DNA of 64,000 nucleotides from Undibacterium sp049340185 (GTDB lineage Bacteria > Pseudomonadota > Gammaproteobacteria > Burkholderiales > Burkholderiaceae_D): contig NZ_JBMPPC010000011.1 in NCBI RefSeq assembly GCF_049340185.1, forward strand, positions 1 through 64,000. Reading direction: 5' to 3'. How positions within the stretch are numbered: the stretch's first letter is position 1; each line of letters starts with the position of its first letter. Shown here one piece after another: positions 54,394 to 63,398 of this stretch. The notes under the pieces are model-generated. The model did not search any database. It was not told the origin of the DNA and was given only the letters and a program-made list of their open reading frames with translations. Made by a program: the position numbers and the translations under genes.

Positions 54394-54960
54394 CTAAGGT
54401 TTAGACCGATTCAATTGCTCCCAATCACTACGCAACAAGGCATACATCGTAATATCAATATGCTTGCCGCGGCTGAAGGCGGCGCCGCGAGCGATACCTT
54501 CTTTCAGATAACCACAATTGATGGCGACTTTTTCTGAGGCGATATTATCGACATGCATATGAATCTCCAGCCGGTTGAGCAGCGTGGTGTTAAACAGGTA
54601 GTCAGTCAGTAACTGAACCGCTTCGGTCATGATACCTTTACCTCGCATCTTGCTGATGAACATGCCATAGCCAATTTCACGGGAATTAAAGTAAGGCACA
54701 GTCTTGAAGTGAAAAACGCGGCCAAGTATTGTGTCCTTCTTCGCACCCTGATTCACCTCATGCCCGTCAATAATGAGGAAGCTCTCACTGACGTCTTTGG
54801 ACTGGGATTCGGCCTCAAACTTTTTTTCCAATGCGCCAGGCAACATCACCTCAAGCGACAGAAATTCACCTTTGGCTTCGGCCGAATTCATCAGAGTGAT
54901 CAGTTCGGGAACATCCTCCTTACGAACGTGACGTAAATGAAAGCAACTACCTTTGATCAT
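54394..54960 (-). CDS. RimJ/RimL-type GNAT acetyltransferase
   Basis: The 188-residue protein has the GNAT fold with LRHVRKEDVPELITLMNS, GYGMFISKMRGKGIMTEAVQ (acetyl-CoA loop), LNRLEIHMHVDNIASEKVA and GYLKEGIARGAAF. This is the pattern of ribosomal-protein N-acetyltransferases and related enzymes. The acceptor is unknown. The start at 54960 is consistent with AGGAGA just upstream. Confidence 0.88.
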   Translation of the reverse strand: MIKGSCFHLRHVRKEDVPELITLMNSAEAKGEFLSLEVMLPGALEKKFEAESQSKDVSESFLIIDGHEVNQGAKKDTILGRVFHFKTVPYFNSREIGYGMFISKMRGKGIMTEAVQLLTDYLFNTTLLNRLEIHMHVDNIASEKVAINCGYLKEGIARGAAFSRGKHIDITMYALLRSDWEQLNRSKP

Positions 54961-55130
54961 GTGAATGGTCTCCTGTTCATAAGCCGTAAACGATAAGAAT
55001 ACGGGGAAATTGTCAGCGCGTAATGCACTGACAATAGTGTATCAGTCCATGCCGCCATTTCTAACGACGAGCACCACTTTTACCTGTTGACTTACAGGCA
55101 GCTGCTACTTTTACTTTCGGCGTTGTCTCC

Positions 55131-55157
55131 TTGGTTCCTTTGGTTCCTTTGGTTCCT
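55131..55157. repeat. 9-bp tandem repeat, three copies
   Basis: TTGGTTCCT is repeated three times upstream of the PilZ gene. Read on the minus strand it encodes repeated Gly-Thr-Lys triplets within a basic frame ending TGKSGARR, but that frame has no start codon. Confidence 0.85.
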
Positions 55158-55324
55158 TTGACGCCATTTTTGCCAAGACGGGGTAAAGGTGGTGCGTCTG
55201 CGCAATCAAGCGGTGAAATTCGGGGTCTGATACTTAGCGTCTTGTTACATATACAGCCAAACGGTATTGACCTCTTTACTCCCAGAGAGTATTTTCATAT
55301 ACATCATTATTTGGAGAAAAATCC

Positions 55325-56056
55325 ATGTCGGCGTCCTTGAGCAACGACGAAATTGAGGATCGCTATTTTTTGCTCGGTAAGATGGAGATATTGAATGTAT
55401 TCAATGATCTCATCCACCGCAGAGAGCCCGTCACTGTTTATTTTAACGGTGGTCAGGAATTCATCCTTAGCATGTTGCTGGAGGCGCGCGCTGAAGCCTT
55501 GATTTTTGATCTGGGTGGTGACGAGAGGGCCAATAAGCTTCTCCCCAAAAGCGCGACCTGTGCGTTTGTTGCCATGCCTGATGGTATCCGCGTGCAATTC
55601 ACAGGATTACAGCCTAACCGTTTCATGTGGGGCGAGCATCAGGCGTTCTGGGTGCCTTTGCCTGAACGTATTATCCGGCTGCAGCGACGCGAGACCTACC
55701 GGAATTTATTACCGGTGGCTAATCCGCTCAAAGTAGCTTTATTCATGGAAGACGGGACAAAAATCCATGATCTGGTCATGCATGACCTGAGCGTTGGAGG
55801 TTTTGGGGCAACCATAACCGGACTGCCATCAGTACGCGCAGACGATAAAATCATGCAGCTTGAGATACCTCTGTCAGATAAAACGATCTTGACCTGCGCC
55901 GGTCACATCAGGCACGTGACATTGATCAGCAGAGATGGACACGGACGCTACCGGATCGGGGTGAAGTTTTTTAAATTACCGCATGCGATGGAAGTGGCTA
56001 TTCAGCGGTTTATTATTAAAACGGAATATGAGCGGCGTAAATTGCTGATGATCTAG
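55325..56056 (+). CDS. YcgR-type PilZ cyclic-di-GMP receptor
   Basis: The 243-residue protein has an N-terminal YcgR domain (LGKMEILNVFNDLIHRREPV) and a C-terminal PilZ domain. The c-di-GMP motif RxxxR is in LQRRETYRNLLP and the D/NxSxxG motif in DLSVGGFGA. Such proteins slow flagellar motors when c-di-GMP is high. The gene has an ATG with GGAG nearby and is followed at 135 bp by an unknown gene. Confidence 0.93.
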   Translation: MSASLSNDEIEDRYFLLGKMEILNVFNDLIHRREPVTVYFNGGQEFILSMLLEARAEALIFDLGGDERANKLLPKSATCAFVAMPDGIRVQFTGLQPNRFMWGEHQAFWVPLPERIIRLQRRETYRNLLPVANPLKVALFMEDGTKIHDLVMHDLSVGGFGATITGLPSVRADDKIMQLEIPLSDKTILTCAGHIRHVTLISRDGHGRYRIGVKFFKLPHAMEVAIQRFIIKTEYERRKLLMI

Positions 56057-56191
56057 ACGAACGGATAAAGTCCCTGAATCTGCCATGTAAGTGGATTCTG
56101 TTAGTGCACAGGCTGCAACAGTGACAGAAAATTGTCGACCGCTGGCAAGTCTTTGAACGATCTGTTTTACTATAAAAAATGAGGAGATTGC

Positions 56192-56563
56192 ATGTACGAT
56201 GATAATGACTTTTTTGCGACAGCGAAATTCTTAAAGCTCGGCGTGAGAATTACCATCAAAAATCCCATGGGACAAAACTCCTCGTTTTCTACGAGCTTCC
56301 CTACTCCCAAAGGTACTACGGTCTCTTTTGATGAAAAATCTTTATACGATCTGGAACGTAAATTACGCAACTTGCTGGCGAGCGATATTCCAGTCAAAAC
56401 TAAACTTGCTCCATTTGATTACTTAGGCACGAATTTTCGCGGAATCATTTTTCATCTGAAAGATATCAACGAGTACGTGCTACAAGAAACCCATGACCTG
56501 TTCGGGACAGCATCCAAACGTATCGTCAGAAAATCTGAGCACTTTTTTCAATTACTTAAATAA
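56192..56563 (+). CDS. Hypothetical protein
   Basis: I do not recognise this 123-residue protein. It has a mixed alpha/beta pattern (ITIKNPMGQNSSFSTSFPTP, LYDLERKLRNLLASDIPVKT) and no signal peptide or membrane segment. GAGGAG at 56179-56184 gives a clear ribosome binding site. It lies between the PilZ gene and the SSB-like gene in the same direction. Confidence 0.72.
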   Translation: MYDDNDFFATAKFLKLGVRITIKNPMGQNSSFSTSFPTPKGTTVSFDEKSLYDLERKLRNLLASDIPVKTKLAPFDYLGTNFRGIIFHLKDINEYVLQETHDLFGTASKRIVRKSEHFFQLLK

Positions 56564-56578
56564 CACACAAAGGTTCAT

Positions 56579-56917
56579 GTGATAGATGCACTCATCGCTG
56601 GCAGGTTGTACGGTCAGGCACAGCAACGGCAAGGCCAGTCAGGCAGCCATTATGTCACTTGTAAGCTGCGCGTTGCGCTTGCTGACGGGGATACTATTTT
56701 TTGTAACGTGATTGCGTTCGACGACGATTTACAAGACGCCCTGCTCGCATTAGGTGATGGTGACGCGATCTCACTCTCAGGCGCTTTGACACCTAAGATA
56801 TGGGAAGACAAGCAAGGCAATACCCGGCCTGCTGTAGACTTGATTGCGCATGCGATGCTGACCGTGTATGACGTACAGAAAAAACGTGAGGCTTTGCAAG
56901 TCGATGACCTTAATTAA
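56579..56917 (+). CDS. Single-stranded DNA-binding-like protein
   Basis: The 112-residue protein has an OB-fold pattern like short Ssb/PriB relatives: MIDALIAGRLYGQAQQRQGQ, HYVTCKLRVAL, CNVIAFDDDLQDALLALGDG, DAISLSGALTPKIWEDKQGN and a final strand VDLIAHAMLTVYDV. The acidic, Pro-containing SSB tail is missing. It starts at GTG 56579 with AAAGG before it. It might be an accessory ssDNA-binding protein rather than the main Ssb. Confidence 0.8.
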   Translation: MIDALIAGRLYGQAQQRQGQSGSHYVTCKLRVALADGDTIFCNVIAFDDDLQDALLALGDGDAISLSGALTPKIWEDKQGNTRPAVDLIAHAMLTVYDVQKKREALQVDDLN

Positions 56918-56978
56918 ATACACTTTAATAAATATACTTTAAACACCCTTGCATCTAAATTGCACTGGAAGGATCCGT

Positions 56979-57863
56979 ATGAAATGGGAAGGTAATCGCG
57001 AAAGCGATAATGTGGAAGACCGCCGCGGTGATGAAAATACAGGAGGTGGCGGCGGTGGCTTAGGCGGTCGTCATATCGGTATCGGCTCCATCGTCATCGC
57101 TTTAGTGGCCTCATACTTTTTTGGTGTGAATCCTCTGACGGTATTGAGTTTATTAAGTGGCGGTAGTGGTGGGCAGGTGTCAACAAACCAGCCGGCTCAC
57201 CAGAATCGGCCTGCTGCCAATGACAGAGAAACCAAGTTTGTACGCACGGTACTGGCTGATACGGAAGATGTCTGGACCGAATTATTTCGTGCCAGAAGCG
57301 CGCAATATACAGCGCCGCATCTGGTTATTTTTGACAATCTCACGTCTACCGCCTGCGGTAAAGGCGAGTCAGCGACGGGACCTTTTTACTGTCCGTCTGA
57401 CAGTAAGGTGTATATCGATCTGAGTTTTTATCGATTGATGCGTGACCGGTTTAACGTCAGCGGGGAGTTCGCTCAAGCTTATGTGATTGCGCATGAGGTC
57501 GGCCATCATATACAAAATCTGCTGGGCATCTCTGAAAAAGTACATGATGCTCGCGCTCGCGCCTCGCTGATACAAGGGAACGCCCTTTCCGTCAGAATGG
57601 AGTTGCAGGCGGATTGTTTTGCCGGAGTCTGGGCTTTTCATGCGAATCAGGCGCGTAGCATTCTGGAAAAAGGAGATGTAGAAACCGCTCTGAATGCAGC
57701 GACCGCCATCGGTGACGATGCGCTGCAACGCAAAGCCCAGGGACAGGTTGTCCCAGACTCCTTCACCCATGGTAGTTCGGAGCAAAGGGTGCGCTGGTTT
57801 AGCCGGGGATTAGAAAACGGAAAAATGGAGCAATGCGATACGTTTCAGACTAAGCAGTTGTAA
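56979..57863 (+). CDS. YpfJ-family zinc metallopeptidase
   Basis: The 294-residue protein matches the YpfJ/KPN_02809 family. A short Gly-rich N-terminus (RRGDENTGGGGGGLGGRHIG) precedes one membrane helix. The peptidase domain has YCPSDSKVYIDLSFYRLM, the zinc site HEVGH at about residues 172-176 and RMELQADCFAGVWAFHA, which supplies the third ligand. The ending SFTHGSSEQRVRWFSRG is conserved. GGAAGGA precedes the ATG at 56979. Confidence 0.93.
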   Translation: MKWEGNRESDNVEDRRGDENTGGGGGGLGGRHIGIGSIVIALVASYFFGVNPLTVLSLLSGGSGGQVSTNQPAHQNRPAANDRETKFVRTVLADTEDVWTELFRARSAQYTAPHLVIFDNLTSTACGKGESATGPFYCPSDSKVYIDLSFYRLMRDRFNVSGEFAQAYVIAHEVGHHIQNLLGISEKVHDARARASLIQGNALSVRMELQADCFAGVWAFHANQARSILEKGDVETALNAATAIGDDALQRKAQGQVVPDSFTHGSSEQRVRWFSRGLENGKMEQCDTFQTKQL

Positions 57864-58191
57864 ATTGACGATCTCAATATTCACTAGATTTTTAAATCGT
57901 TTTTAAATATTTTTTAACATTATTTAACCTGAATTTCGCTTCAGAAGTAGTATTTATACAATGCAAAGCTTGCCTTTTTTACAAAAAAAGATCAAAATTG
58001 CATTCACTATTTGCGACAAATCGACACATCATTCATCAAACATATAGTCTCAAGATAAAGCTTGAACGCGGTTCGAGACAACAAATCTGAACATGATCGT
58101 GAAGACATATGGAACTTGGTACCGGCTGACAAAAGATGCAGCTCAGATTGTGCAAATGCTCCGCATGCTACTTTGAACATAAGGCTGATTG
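57864..58191. other. AT-rich gap before the DUF2726 gene
   Basis: The region is AT-rich, with repeated TTTTTAAA-type runs at about 57887-57925. No gene is seen. It likely contains the next gene's promoter. Confidence 0.35.
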
Positions 58192-59016
58192 ATGTTTTCT
58201 TTCCCTTTCAAGAAAAATAAAAATACGACCGCAGCGTATGAAGAAAAACCCTTCTTTGAAAAAGAAGAACAAGTTTTTTTCGGACGCTTGCGTCGTGCTC
58301 TGCCGAATTGTTATATTTTTCCGAAAGTGGACCTGATCGACTTGCTTGAACCGATGAGTACGGATGCTAAATTACGACGTACAGAACAAGCCGATCTCGA
58401 AGATAGAAAAATAGACTATGCGATCTTTGACGCGAGCATGAGCCTACTGTGTGTTATCGAGCTTAACGAAGAGCTCGGTGATGATGGCAAGTACCTGACC
58501 AATGAGGCTTTTTTTAAAGCTGCAGGGATCAAGACTATCCGTTGGGAGAGACAGTCGCTGCCGATTTTCGATCAGATATTACGCACCTTAGCACCCTTCT
58601 CAAGCATCGCCGCTCCCAAGCCGGATATCGCTGCCAGCACGATTATGCGCAACCAGCAAATAGCGGCAACGACTACACCACCGAACCCAGATACAGTTCA
58701 GGCAATCTACTCGTCGCATCCGACACCGAGCAACATCGTTGCCATGTCGATTAATGATATTGAGCGGCTAACACCAAATAGATATATTAAAACGGCTTAT
58801 CCCCATTTATGGCAGCGCATTTGCCTGTTCTGTAATGAGCCTATGCACCTGAAGCGCTATCTGACCTCTCTGGTGATTCAAGGTCCAGGCGAGGACAGAG
58901 TAGGATTTCCGAACGAAGTACTGGTTGAAATCGCCAGTATTCAAGCAGAAAACGAACGACACCTGGACAAAGCAGCACCAAGGACGACTTGGGATACGGC
59001 ATTTATTAATCGCTGA
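58192..59016 (+). CDS. DUF2726-domain protein
   Basis: The 274-residue protein has an N-terminal DUF2726 domain: FFEKEEQVFFGRLRRALPNC, YIFPKVDLIDLL, then DYAIFDASMSLLCVIELNE and FFKAAGIKTIRWE. The fold is restriction-nuclease-like, and members are sometimes joined to topoisomerase zinc fingers. The second half is Pro/Thr-rich, then helical with TPNRYIKTAYPHLWQRI. The ATG at 58192 is preferred over TTG at 58189, with AAGG about eight bases before. The function is unknown. Confidence 0.82.
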   Translation: MFSFPFKKNKNTTAAYEEKPFFEKEEQVFFGRLRRALPNCYIFPKVDLIDLLEPMSTDAKLRRTEQADLEDRKIDYAIFDASMSLLCVIELNEELGDDGKYLTNEAFFKAAGIKTIRWERQSLPIFDQILRTLAPFSSIAAPKPDIAASTIMRNQQIAATTTPPNPDTVQAIYSSHPTPSNIVAMSINDIERLTPNRYIKTAYPHLWQRICLFCNEPMHLKRYLTSLVIQGPGEDRVGFPNEVLVEIASIQAENERHLDKAAPRTTWDTAFINR

Positions 59017-59168
59017 TCGCGATTGCCCCTGAATTGTCACCACCGTCTATCCAGATTCATGACGTTCTGCACCGCGATAAAACCATTTCATCGCAAACAC
59101 CTAGCAGCTCGCTACCTCTTTCTGCATACTGCGACGGCATTGTTCGATCTCACCTATAAGGAAACAAC

Positions 59169-59957
59169 ATGACTACTCTGACTCGTTTTGCGCATCGTGT
59201 TTGCGTCATTGGCCTGGCATTCGGCGCAATTGGACTGGCAACTTATACTCCAGCTACGAGTGCCGCAGATTGGAGCTGGAACTGGGCATCAGGTAAGAAG
59301 ATTGCCGGATCAGGTAAGGTACAAATGGAAAACCGTGCCGTCAGTCAATTCACTTCCATCAGCGTGGGTCTGCCCGCCAATGTGGAGTTACAGCAAGGAA
59401 GCAGTGAGGGTATTTCTATTGAAACCGACGATAACCTGCTCGCGCTGATTGAAACCATCGTGGACAATGGCACGCTTAAAATTCGTCCTGTCGAAAAAAA
59501 CACGAATTTCGACACCAAGACCATGAAGATCGTGATCCGCCTAAAACAGATTGACGAACTGGATGTCGGTGGTTCTGGTACCGTTCATGCGGACAAGCTG
59601 CAATCGACTAAACTGCGGGTAACCGTCGCAGGTTCGGGTGCGGTGAATCTGAGCAGTCTGGCGACCGATAGTCTGGCATTATCGATTGGCGGCAGCGGTA
59701 GCTTTAAAGTCGCTGGTGCAGCATCAACCGTGTCTATGAGCATAGGCGGCTCTGGCTCTATCGACGGTGCAGCGCTCAAAGTCAATGATGCCAAAATCAG
59801 TATAGGTGGATCAGGCAAGGTCAGCACTGCGACCAAAGATAATTTAAAAGTCAGCATCGGCGGATCCGGCACTGTCAGCTATTACGGCGATCCACAAGTG
59901 AGCAAAAGTATAGGCGGCTCCGGCAGCGTTGTACGTGTGGGAAATTTCCCATCCTGA
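59169..59957 (+). CDS. Secreted GIN-domain (DUF2807) beta-helix protein
   Basis: The 262-residue precursor has a signal peptide (cleavage near TSAAD) and a head-GIN (DUF2807) domain. A repeated beta-helix core carries the motif GGSG or AGSG about every 17-20 residues (DVGGSGTV, VAGSGAV, SIGGSGSF, SIGGSGSI, SIGGSGKV, SIGGSGTV, SIGGSGSV). Related proteins are envelope-associated in many Gram-negatives; the function is unknown. Confidence 0.9.
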   Translation: MTTLTRFAHRVCVIGLAFGAIGLATYTPATSAADWSWNWASGKKIAGSGKVQMENRAVSQFTSISVGLPANVELQQGSSEGISIETDDNLLALIETIVDNGTLKIRPVEKNTNFDTKTMKIVIRLKQIDELDVGGSGTVHADKLQSTKLRVTVAGSGAVNLSSLATDSLALSIGGSGSFKVAGAASTVSMSIGGSGSIDGAALKVNDAKISIGGSGKVSTATKDNLKVSIGGSGTVSYYGDPQVSKSIGGSGSVVRVGNFPS

Positions 59958-60014
59958 CAGACATGAGCGGTAGCTAGTCCGTGCCATATGCCATATTGCA
60001 CTATACCCGTCGTC

Positions 60015-60057
60015 AAAAAATCGCTGAGGCAATTGAATTGTCTCAGCGATTTTTTTA
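60015..60057. terminator. Intrinsic terminator
   Basis: AAAAAATCGCTGAGGCAATT pairs with AATTGTCTCAGCGATTTTTT, closing on a short AT loop. It lies 60 bp after the GIN gene and works on either strand. The rest of the 59958-60289 gap shows nothing clear. Confidence 0.92.
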
Positions 60058-60289
60058 TTGCTGAACTGACGCACAATAATTCCGGCAAGATACGGTAAGA
60101 TCGTCCCAGCAGTTTTATGTAAGTCTTCTAGCGGCACTGATCAAGCAAAATTCAGCCCCCTCACACGCGCTTTCTGGTAACTCACTATAATCATCATGCT
60201 TTGCGAAGAGACGCTGTGTTGCTGCATGCCAATCGTCGCAATATCAGTCGCAACAACATCCCGCTGCCATCACTTTTTCAGGAGTTCCT

Positions 60290-60799
60290 ATGACGATTTC
60301 TATGTATGCCGCCTCTGTACCCGTGTTCCGCCAAATGCTTTTGAGCTTAAGCGACGTTCTGGCAAAAGCCGAGGCACACGCGACGGCAAAAAATATCGAA
60401 CCTTCGGCTTTGTTGCAGTCACGTCTGTTTCCAGACATGCTGTCATTCACCCGCCAGATCCAGATAGCAGCCGACTTTGCGAAAAGCGTCTCTGCTCGTC
60501 TTGCTCGTATTGAGGTCCCATCCTACGAAGACAATGAACAAAGCTTTGCAGACCTGCAAGCGCGCATCACAAAAACACTGGCACTACTCGACACGCTGAC
60601 ACCGGCACAATTTGACGGCAGCGAAGAGCTTGATATCGTATTACGTCCTGGCACGCCGAAAGAAAAAAAACTCAGCGGTCAAAATTACCTGCTGGCCTAT
60701 GGCTTGCCACAATTCTTTTTCCATGTAACGACGGCATATTCACTGCTGCGTCACAACGGTATTGAAATCGGCAAAAAAGACTACATGGGCGCCTACTAA
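60290..60799 (+). CDS. DUF1993 family protein
   Basis: The 169-residue protein matches DUF1993: MYAASVPVFRQMLLSLSDVL, SRLFPDMLSFTRQIQIAADF, ARITKTLALLDTLTPAQFDG and YGLPQFFFHVTTAYSLLRHN. The family is related to DinB-like helical bundles. The His residue in FFHVTTAY could bind metal. The function is unknown. AGGAG at about 60279 supports the start. Confidence 0.92.
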   Translation: MTISMYAASVPVFRQMLLSLSDVLAKAEAHATAKNIEPSALLQSRLFPDMLSFTRQIQIAADFAKSVSARLARIEVPSYEDNEQSFADLQARITKTLALLDTLTPAQFDGSEELDIVLRPGTPKEKKLSGQNYLLAYGLPQFFFHVTTAYSLLRHNGIEIGKKDYMGAY

Positions 60800-60822
60800 A
60801 ATTAAACTATTTGCCAGCTACC

Positions 60823-61437
60823 ATGCATGATCTTTTTTCTGCGCCAACAACACTGGAGCAACTGACGATCGTCGATGGTGAGCTGGCATTTGCACATCAA
60901 TTTTATGCGGCAGAATATGCAACGGACTTATTTCACGAGCTACTCAATTCCACTCCGTGGCGACAAGACCCCATCACCGTATGGGGAAAAACACATCTGC
61001 AACCACGCTTGACTGCATGGTATGGTGACAAACAAAGTAGCTATGAATATTCGGGATTGGCACTTGACCCCTACCCTTGGACGCCAACGCTGCTAGCCAT
61101 TAAACGCGCCATAGAAGAGCTGACAAAACAGTCCTATAACAGCGTCTTACTCAATCTGTATCGCGACCAGCATGACAGTGTTGGCTGGCATAGTGATGAC
61201 GAACCGGAACTCGGTCCGTCGCCCGTCATTGCCTCCCTGAGCCTGGGTGACACGCGTCGCTTCAAACTCAGACACAAAACAAATCCCATGCAAAAACCGC
61301 TGACCATCGCCCTAAGCAACGGCAGCGTACTACTCATGTCAGGCCAGCTTCAGAGTAAATGGGAGCATGCCGTTCCAAAAGAAAGCCGATTGCACACACC
61401 GCGTATTAATCTCACGTTCAGAACTATATTGCGCTAG
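60823..61437 (+). CDS. AlkB-like 2-oxoglutarate/Fe(II) dioxygenase
   Basis: The 204-residue protein belongs to the ALKBH2/3-like branch of AlkB enzymes, which repair alkylated bases oxidatively. Visible features are the substrate strand LTAWYGDKQSSYEYSGL, LLNLYRDQHDSVGWHSDDEP with Fe ligands His and Asp, and SLSLGDTRRFKLR. The second His is in KWEHAVPKE, and TPRINLTFRTI binds 2-oxoglutarate. The start is uncertain: ATG at 60823 or TTG at 60811, both with poor ribosome binding sites. It follows the DUF1993 gene by 23 bp. Confidence 0.92.
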   Translation: MHDLFSAPTTLEQLTIVDGELAFAHQFYAAEYATDLFHELLNSTPWRQDPITVWGKTHLQPRLTAWYGDKQSSYEYSGLALDPYPWTPTLLAIKRAIEELTKQSYNSVLLNLYRDQHDSVGWHSDDEPELGPSPVIASLSLGDTRRFKLRHKTNPMQKPLTIALSNGSVLLMSGQLQSKWEHAVPKESRLHTPRINLTFRTILR

Positions 61438-61644
61438 TATTTATGCGGTTCTCCGGCACTTTATCCTTCAAGAGCCTTATGAAATAAGCGCAATAGTTTT
61501 TGGAAGCACAAAAATCTCTACGATATTTAACCCGGATTTTCGACCGGAACAGCGGTCATGTTGTTCCTTTGACAGCCGCATAGCATCTGCATTGTTAGAA
61601 GTGATCGCGGTCGGATGGAGAATCACGGTTTAAGCTGTTGGCTG

Positions 61645-62247
61645 CTAGTCAGCACCCGGCACACCCTGATTCATACCACCGGATCCACCAGGCATACCGC
61701 CGCCACTTTGCCCGCCCGGCCCACCTTTACCGCCGCGACGTCCGCCACCTTGCTTCTGTCCGTCACCACCAGCGTGTGAGTCTCTCGGCTGGTCAGCTAC
61801 GCGCGTCAATTGCTCCATCAGCAAACTCATGACAATCTCATTCTGCTTATCGTCCAAAGCATCATGCATGGTCATCCATAGTTCCCTGAGCTGCTGATTC
61901 TCCTGCAAAGAAATCAACTCATCCTGATCCATCACTTTTGCGAGGTCACGTAATTCGGTATTTTTGTTTTGCATGCCATTTTTAATGGATTCTTGCACGT
62001 TACGACGGCGAGCCTCGCGTGTGCGGATAATAGTGCGCACCTTGGCTTCGGTCTGCTGCCACAGCAACTGCTGATTGGCACTTAAGCTAAGATTTTTTTT
62101 AACTTCCTCGAAAATTGGTAATGCATCTTCCGCACGAAAATCCGATACAGGAATCGCTAGTACAGGTTTGACGAAAGAGAGCAACGCGCACGCAAATACA
62201 ATGCAAGCTGCAAATTTGAGAGGAAAGCGGGAAAGTGGCAAGGACAT
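61645..62247 (-). CDS. Spy/CpxP-like periplasmic protein
   Basis: The 200-residue precursor has a signal peptide (cleavage near VLAIPV) and a helical domain with LSLSANQQLLWQQTEAKVRT and a second LDDKQNEIVMSLLME. This is the doubled LTxxQ-like pattern of Spy/CpxP chaperone and metal-sensing proteins. The C-terminal 50 residues are Gly-rich and low-complexity (GGGRRGGKGGPGGQSGG). AGGAG before 62247 sets the start. An intrinsic terminator lies within its 5' region. Confidence 0.78.
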   Translation of the reverse strand: MSLPLSRFPLKFAACIVFACALLSFVKPVLAIPVSDFRAEDALPIFEEVKKNLSLSANQQLLWQQTEAKVRTIIRTREARRRNVQESIKNGMQNKNTELRDLAKVMDQDELISLQENQQLRELWMTMHDALDDKQNEIVMSLLMEQLTRVADQPRDSHAGGDGQKQGGGRRGGKGGPGGQSGGGMPGGSGGMNQGVPGAD

Positions 62248-62293
62248 CTTGCTGCTCCTGATAAGATGAAAGAAAAGACGCCCAAAACCGGGC

Positions 62294-62323
62294 AAAAAAA
62301 AGCTACGCCATAAGAGGCGTAGC
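62294..62323 (-). terminator. Terminator in the 5' region of the Spy-like gene
   Basis: On the minus strand GCTACGCC and GGCGTAGC form a perfect 8-bp stem followed by eight T residues, ending 47 bases before the start codon at 62247. A small GCCC/GGGC stem follows. It could be an attenuator for the Spy-like gene or the end of an upstream minus-strand transcript. The surrounding 62248-62551 gap has no called gene. Confidence 0.7.
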
Positions 62324-62551
62324 CATAAACCACTTTGGGAGTGGGATCAAGAAAAGTAAAATGAAGCAATGCCAATATAGTCCGCCCTCAGCATCATATT
62401 GAGGACTATTACATTTTTTTACGGGATGATAGTGCCGCGATACTTAAGCGATACAAAAACAGGCTAAGGTTTTACATACCGATACACTATGTAAGAAATG
62501 ACACCCTCTGTTTGAGGCGGACATAAAAACATCACGACTAACGGATCAGGC

Positions 62552-63127
62552 ATGGCAGCTTCTACATCACAAAAATCCGAAGGCTATTTCCCTGAATTGC
62601 ATTCGCAACGCTTTGTTCTCAGGCAAATCGTACAAGACGATATCGGCAATATTTTTAAAGGCTTATCCCACCCAAAAGTGATTGCTTATTATGGTATTTC
62701 TTATGACAGTCTGATTGCGACACAAGAGCAAATCGAGTGGTATCAGCATTTAGAAGCAGAGCAGACTGGCCGCTGGTGGGCAATATGTCCATGCGGGATG
62801 CCGGATCAATTAATTGGTGCTTGCGGGCTCTATGAGTGGGATAAGGACAATCACAACGCCGACCTCGGCTATTGGCTACACCCCGATTACTGGCGTCAAG
62901 GTGTGATGCAAGAATGCTTACGAACCATGCTAGTTCACGCATTTAGCGCAGGACAATTACACAGAGTCGAAGCAGAAGTTGAGAGCGCAAATAAGGCAAG
63001 TAGCGAACTTTTATTGAAACTGGGATTTCAGCTGGAAGGATGCCGCAGAGAAGTTGCATGGAAAAATCAACGTTACGTTGACATGAACTACTACGGCTTA
63101 CTGGACCACGATTTTCAGAAAAAATAA
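62552..63127 (+). CDS. GNAT acetyltransferase, RimJ/RimL type
   Basis: The 191-residue protein shows FVLRQIVQDDIGNIFKGLSH, LIGACGLYEWDKDNHNADLG, YWLHPDYWRQGVMQECLRTM (acetyl-CoA loop) and HRVEAEVESANKASSELLLK, then GFQLEGCRREV. This is the general RimJ-like pattern. It differs clearly from the acetyltransferase at 54394. The acceptor is unknown. Confidence 0.9.
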   Translation: MAASTSQKSEGYFPELHSQRFVLRQIVQDDIGNIFKGLSHPKVIAYYGISYDSLIATQEQIEWYQHLEAEQTGRWWAICPCGMPDQLIGACGLYEWDKDNHNADLGYWLHPDYWRQGVMQECLRTMLVHAFSAGQLHRVEAEVESANKASSELLLKLGFQLEGCRREVAWKNQRYVDMNYYGLLDHDFQKK

Positions 63128-63279
63128 AAGTGAATTGACCCAGTTGTGCCACAAGGACAGCGGTAATTGCGTATCGTGATGGCATTACTCCGCAGAGCAC
63201 CGCACCACTCAGGTGTCGGCGAAACAATAGCCCTCCAATGGTAAATTCTAAACACTCTTTGTCACTTACTCTTGTCTTT

Positions 63280-63303
63280 TCTCTGTGTCTCTGTGTCTCT
63301 GTA
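63280..63303. repeat. 8-bp tandem TCTCTGTG, three copies
   Basis: TCTCTGTG, TCTCTGTG and TCTCTGTA lead into ACTTCGGTGGTGAA in the gap between convergent genes. Similar TCTCTGTGTCTCTGTG...GTGGTGAA strings are recalled as dispersed repeats in many bacterial genomes. Confidence 0.85.
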
Positions 63304-63398
63304 CTTCGGTGGTGAAAGGTCTTGGTTTTTGCGTCAGTCTTGTCGATGTAATTTTTCAATACGGAGGTTTTTAGAAGTTCCCTACTGAAAAATTCGGG

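Noticed and set aside
55088..55285. Minus-strand basic frame ending in TGKSGARR with Gly-Thr-Lys repeats
   Set aside because: Looks protein-like, but the frame contains no start codon after its upstream stop and partly reflects a 9-bp tandem repeat.
62157..62375. 72-codon minus-strand frame through the terminator upstream of the Spy-like gene
   Set aside because: It reads through a terminator hairpin and overlaps the signal peptide coding region in another frame; no ribosome binding site was found.
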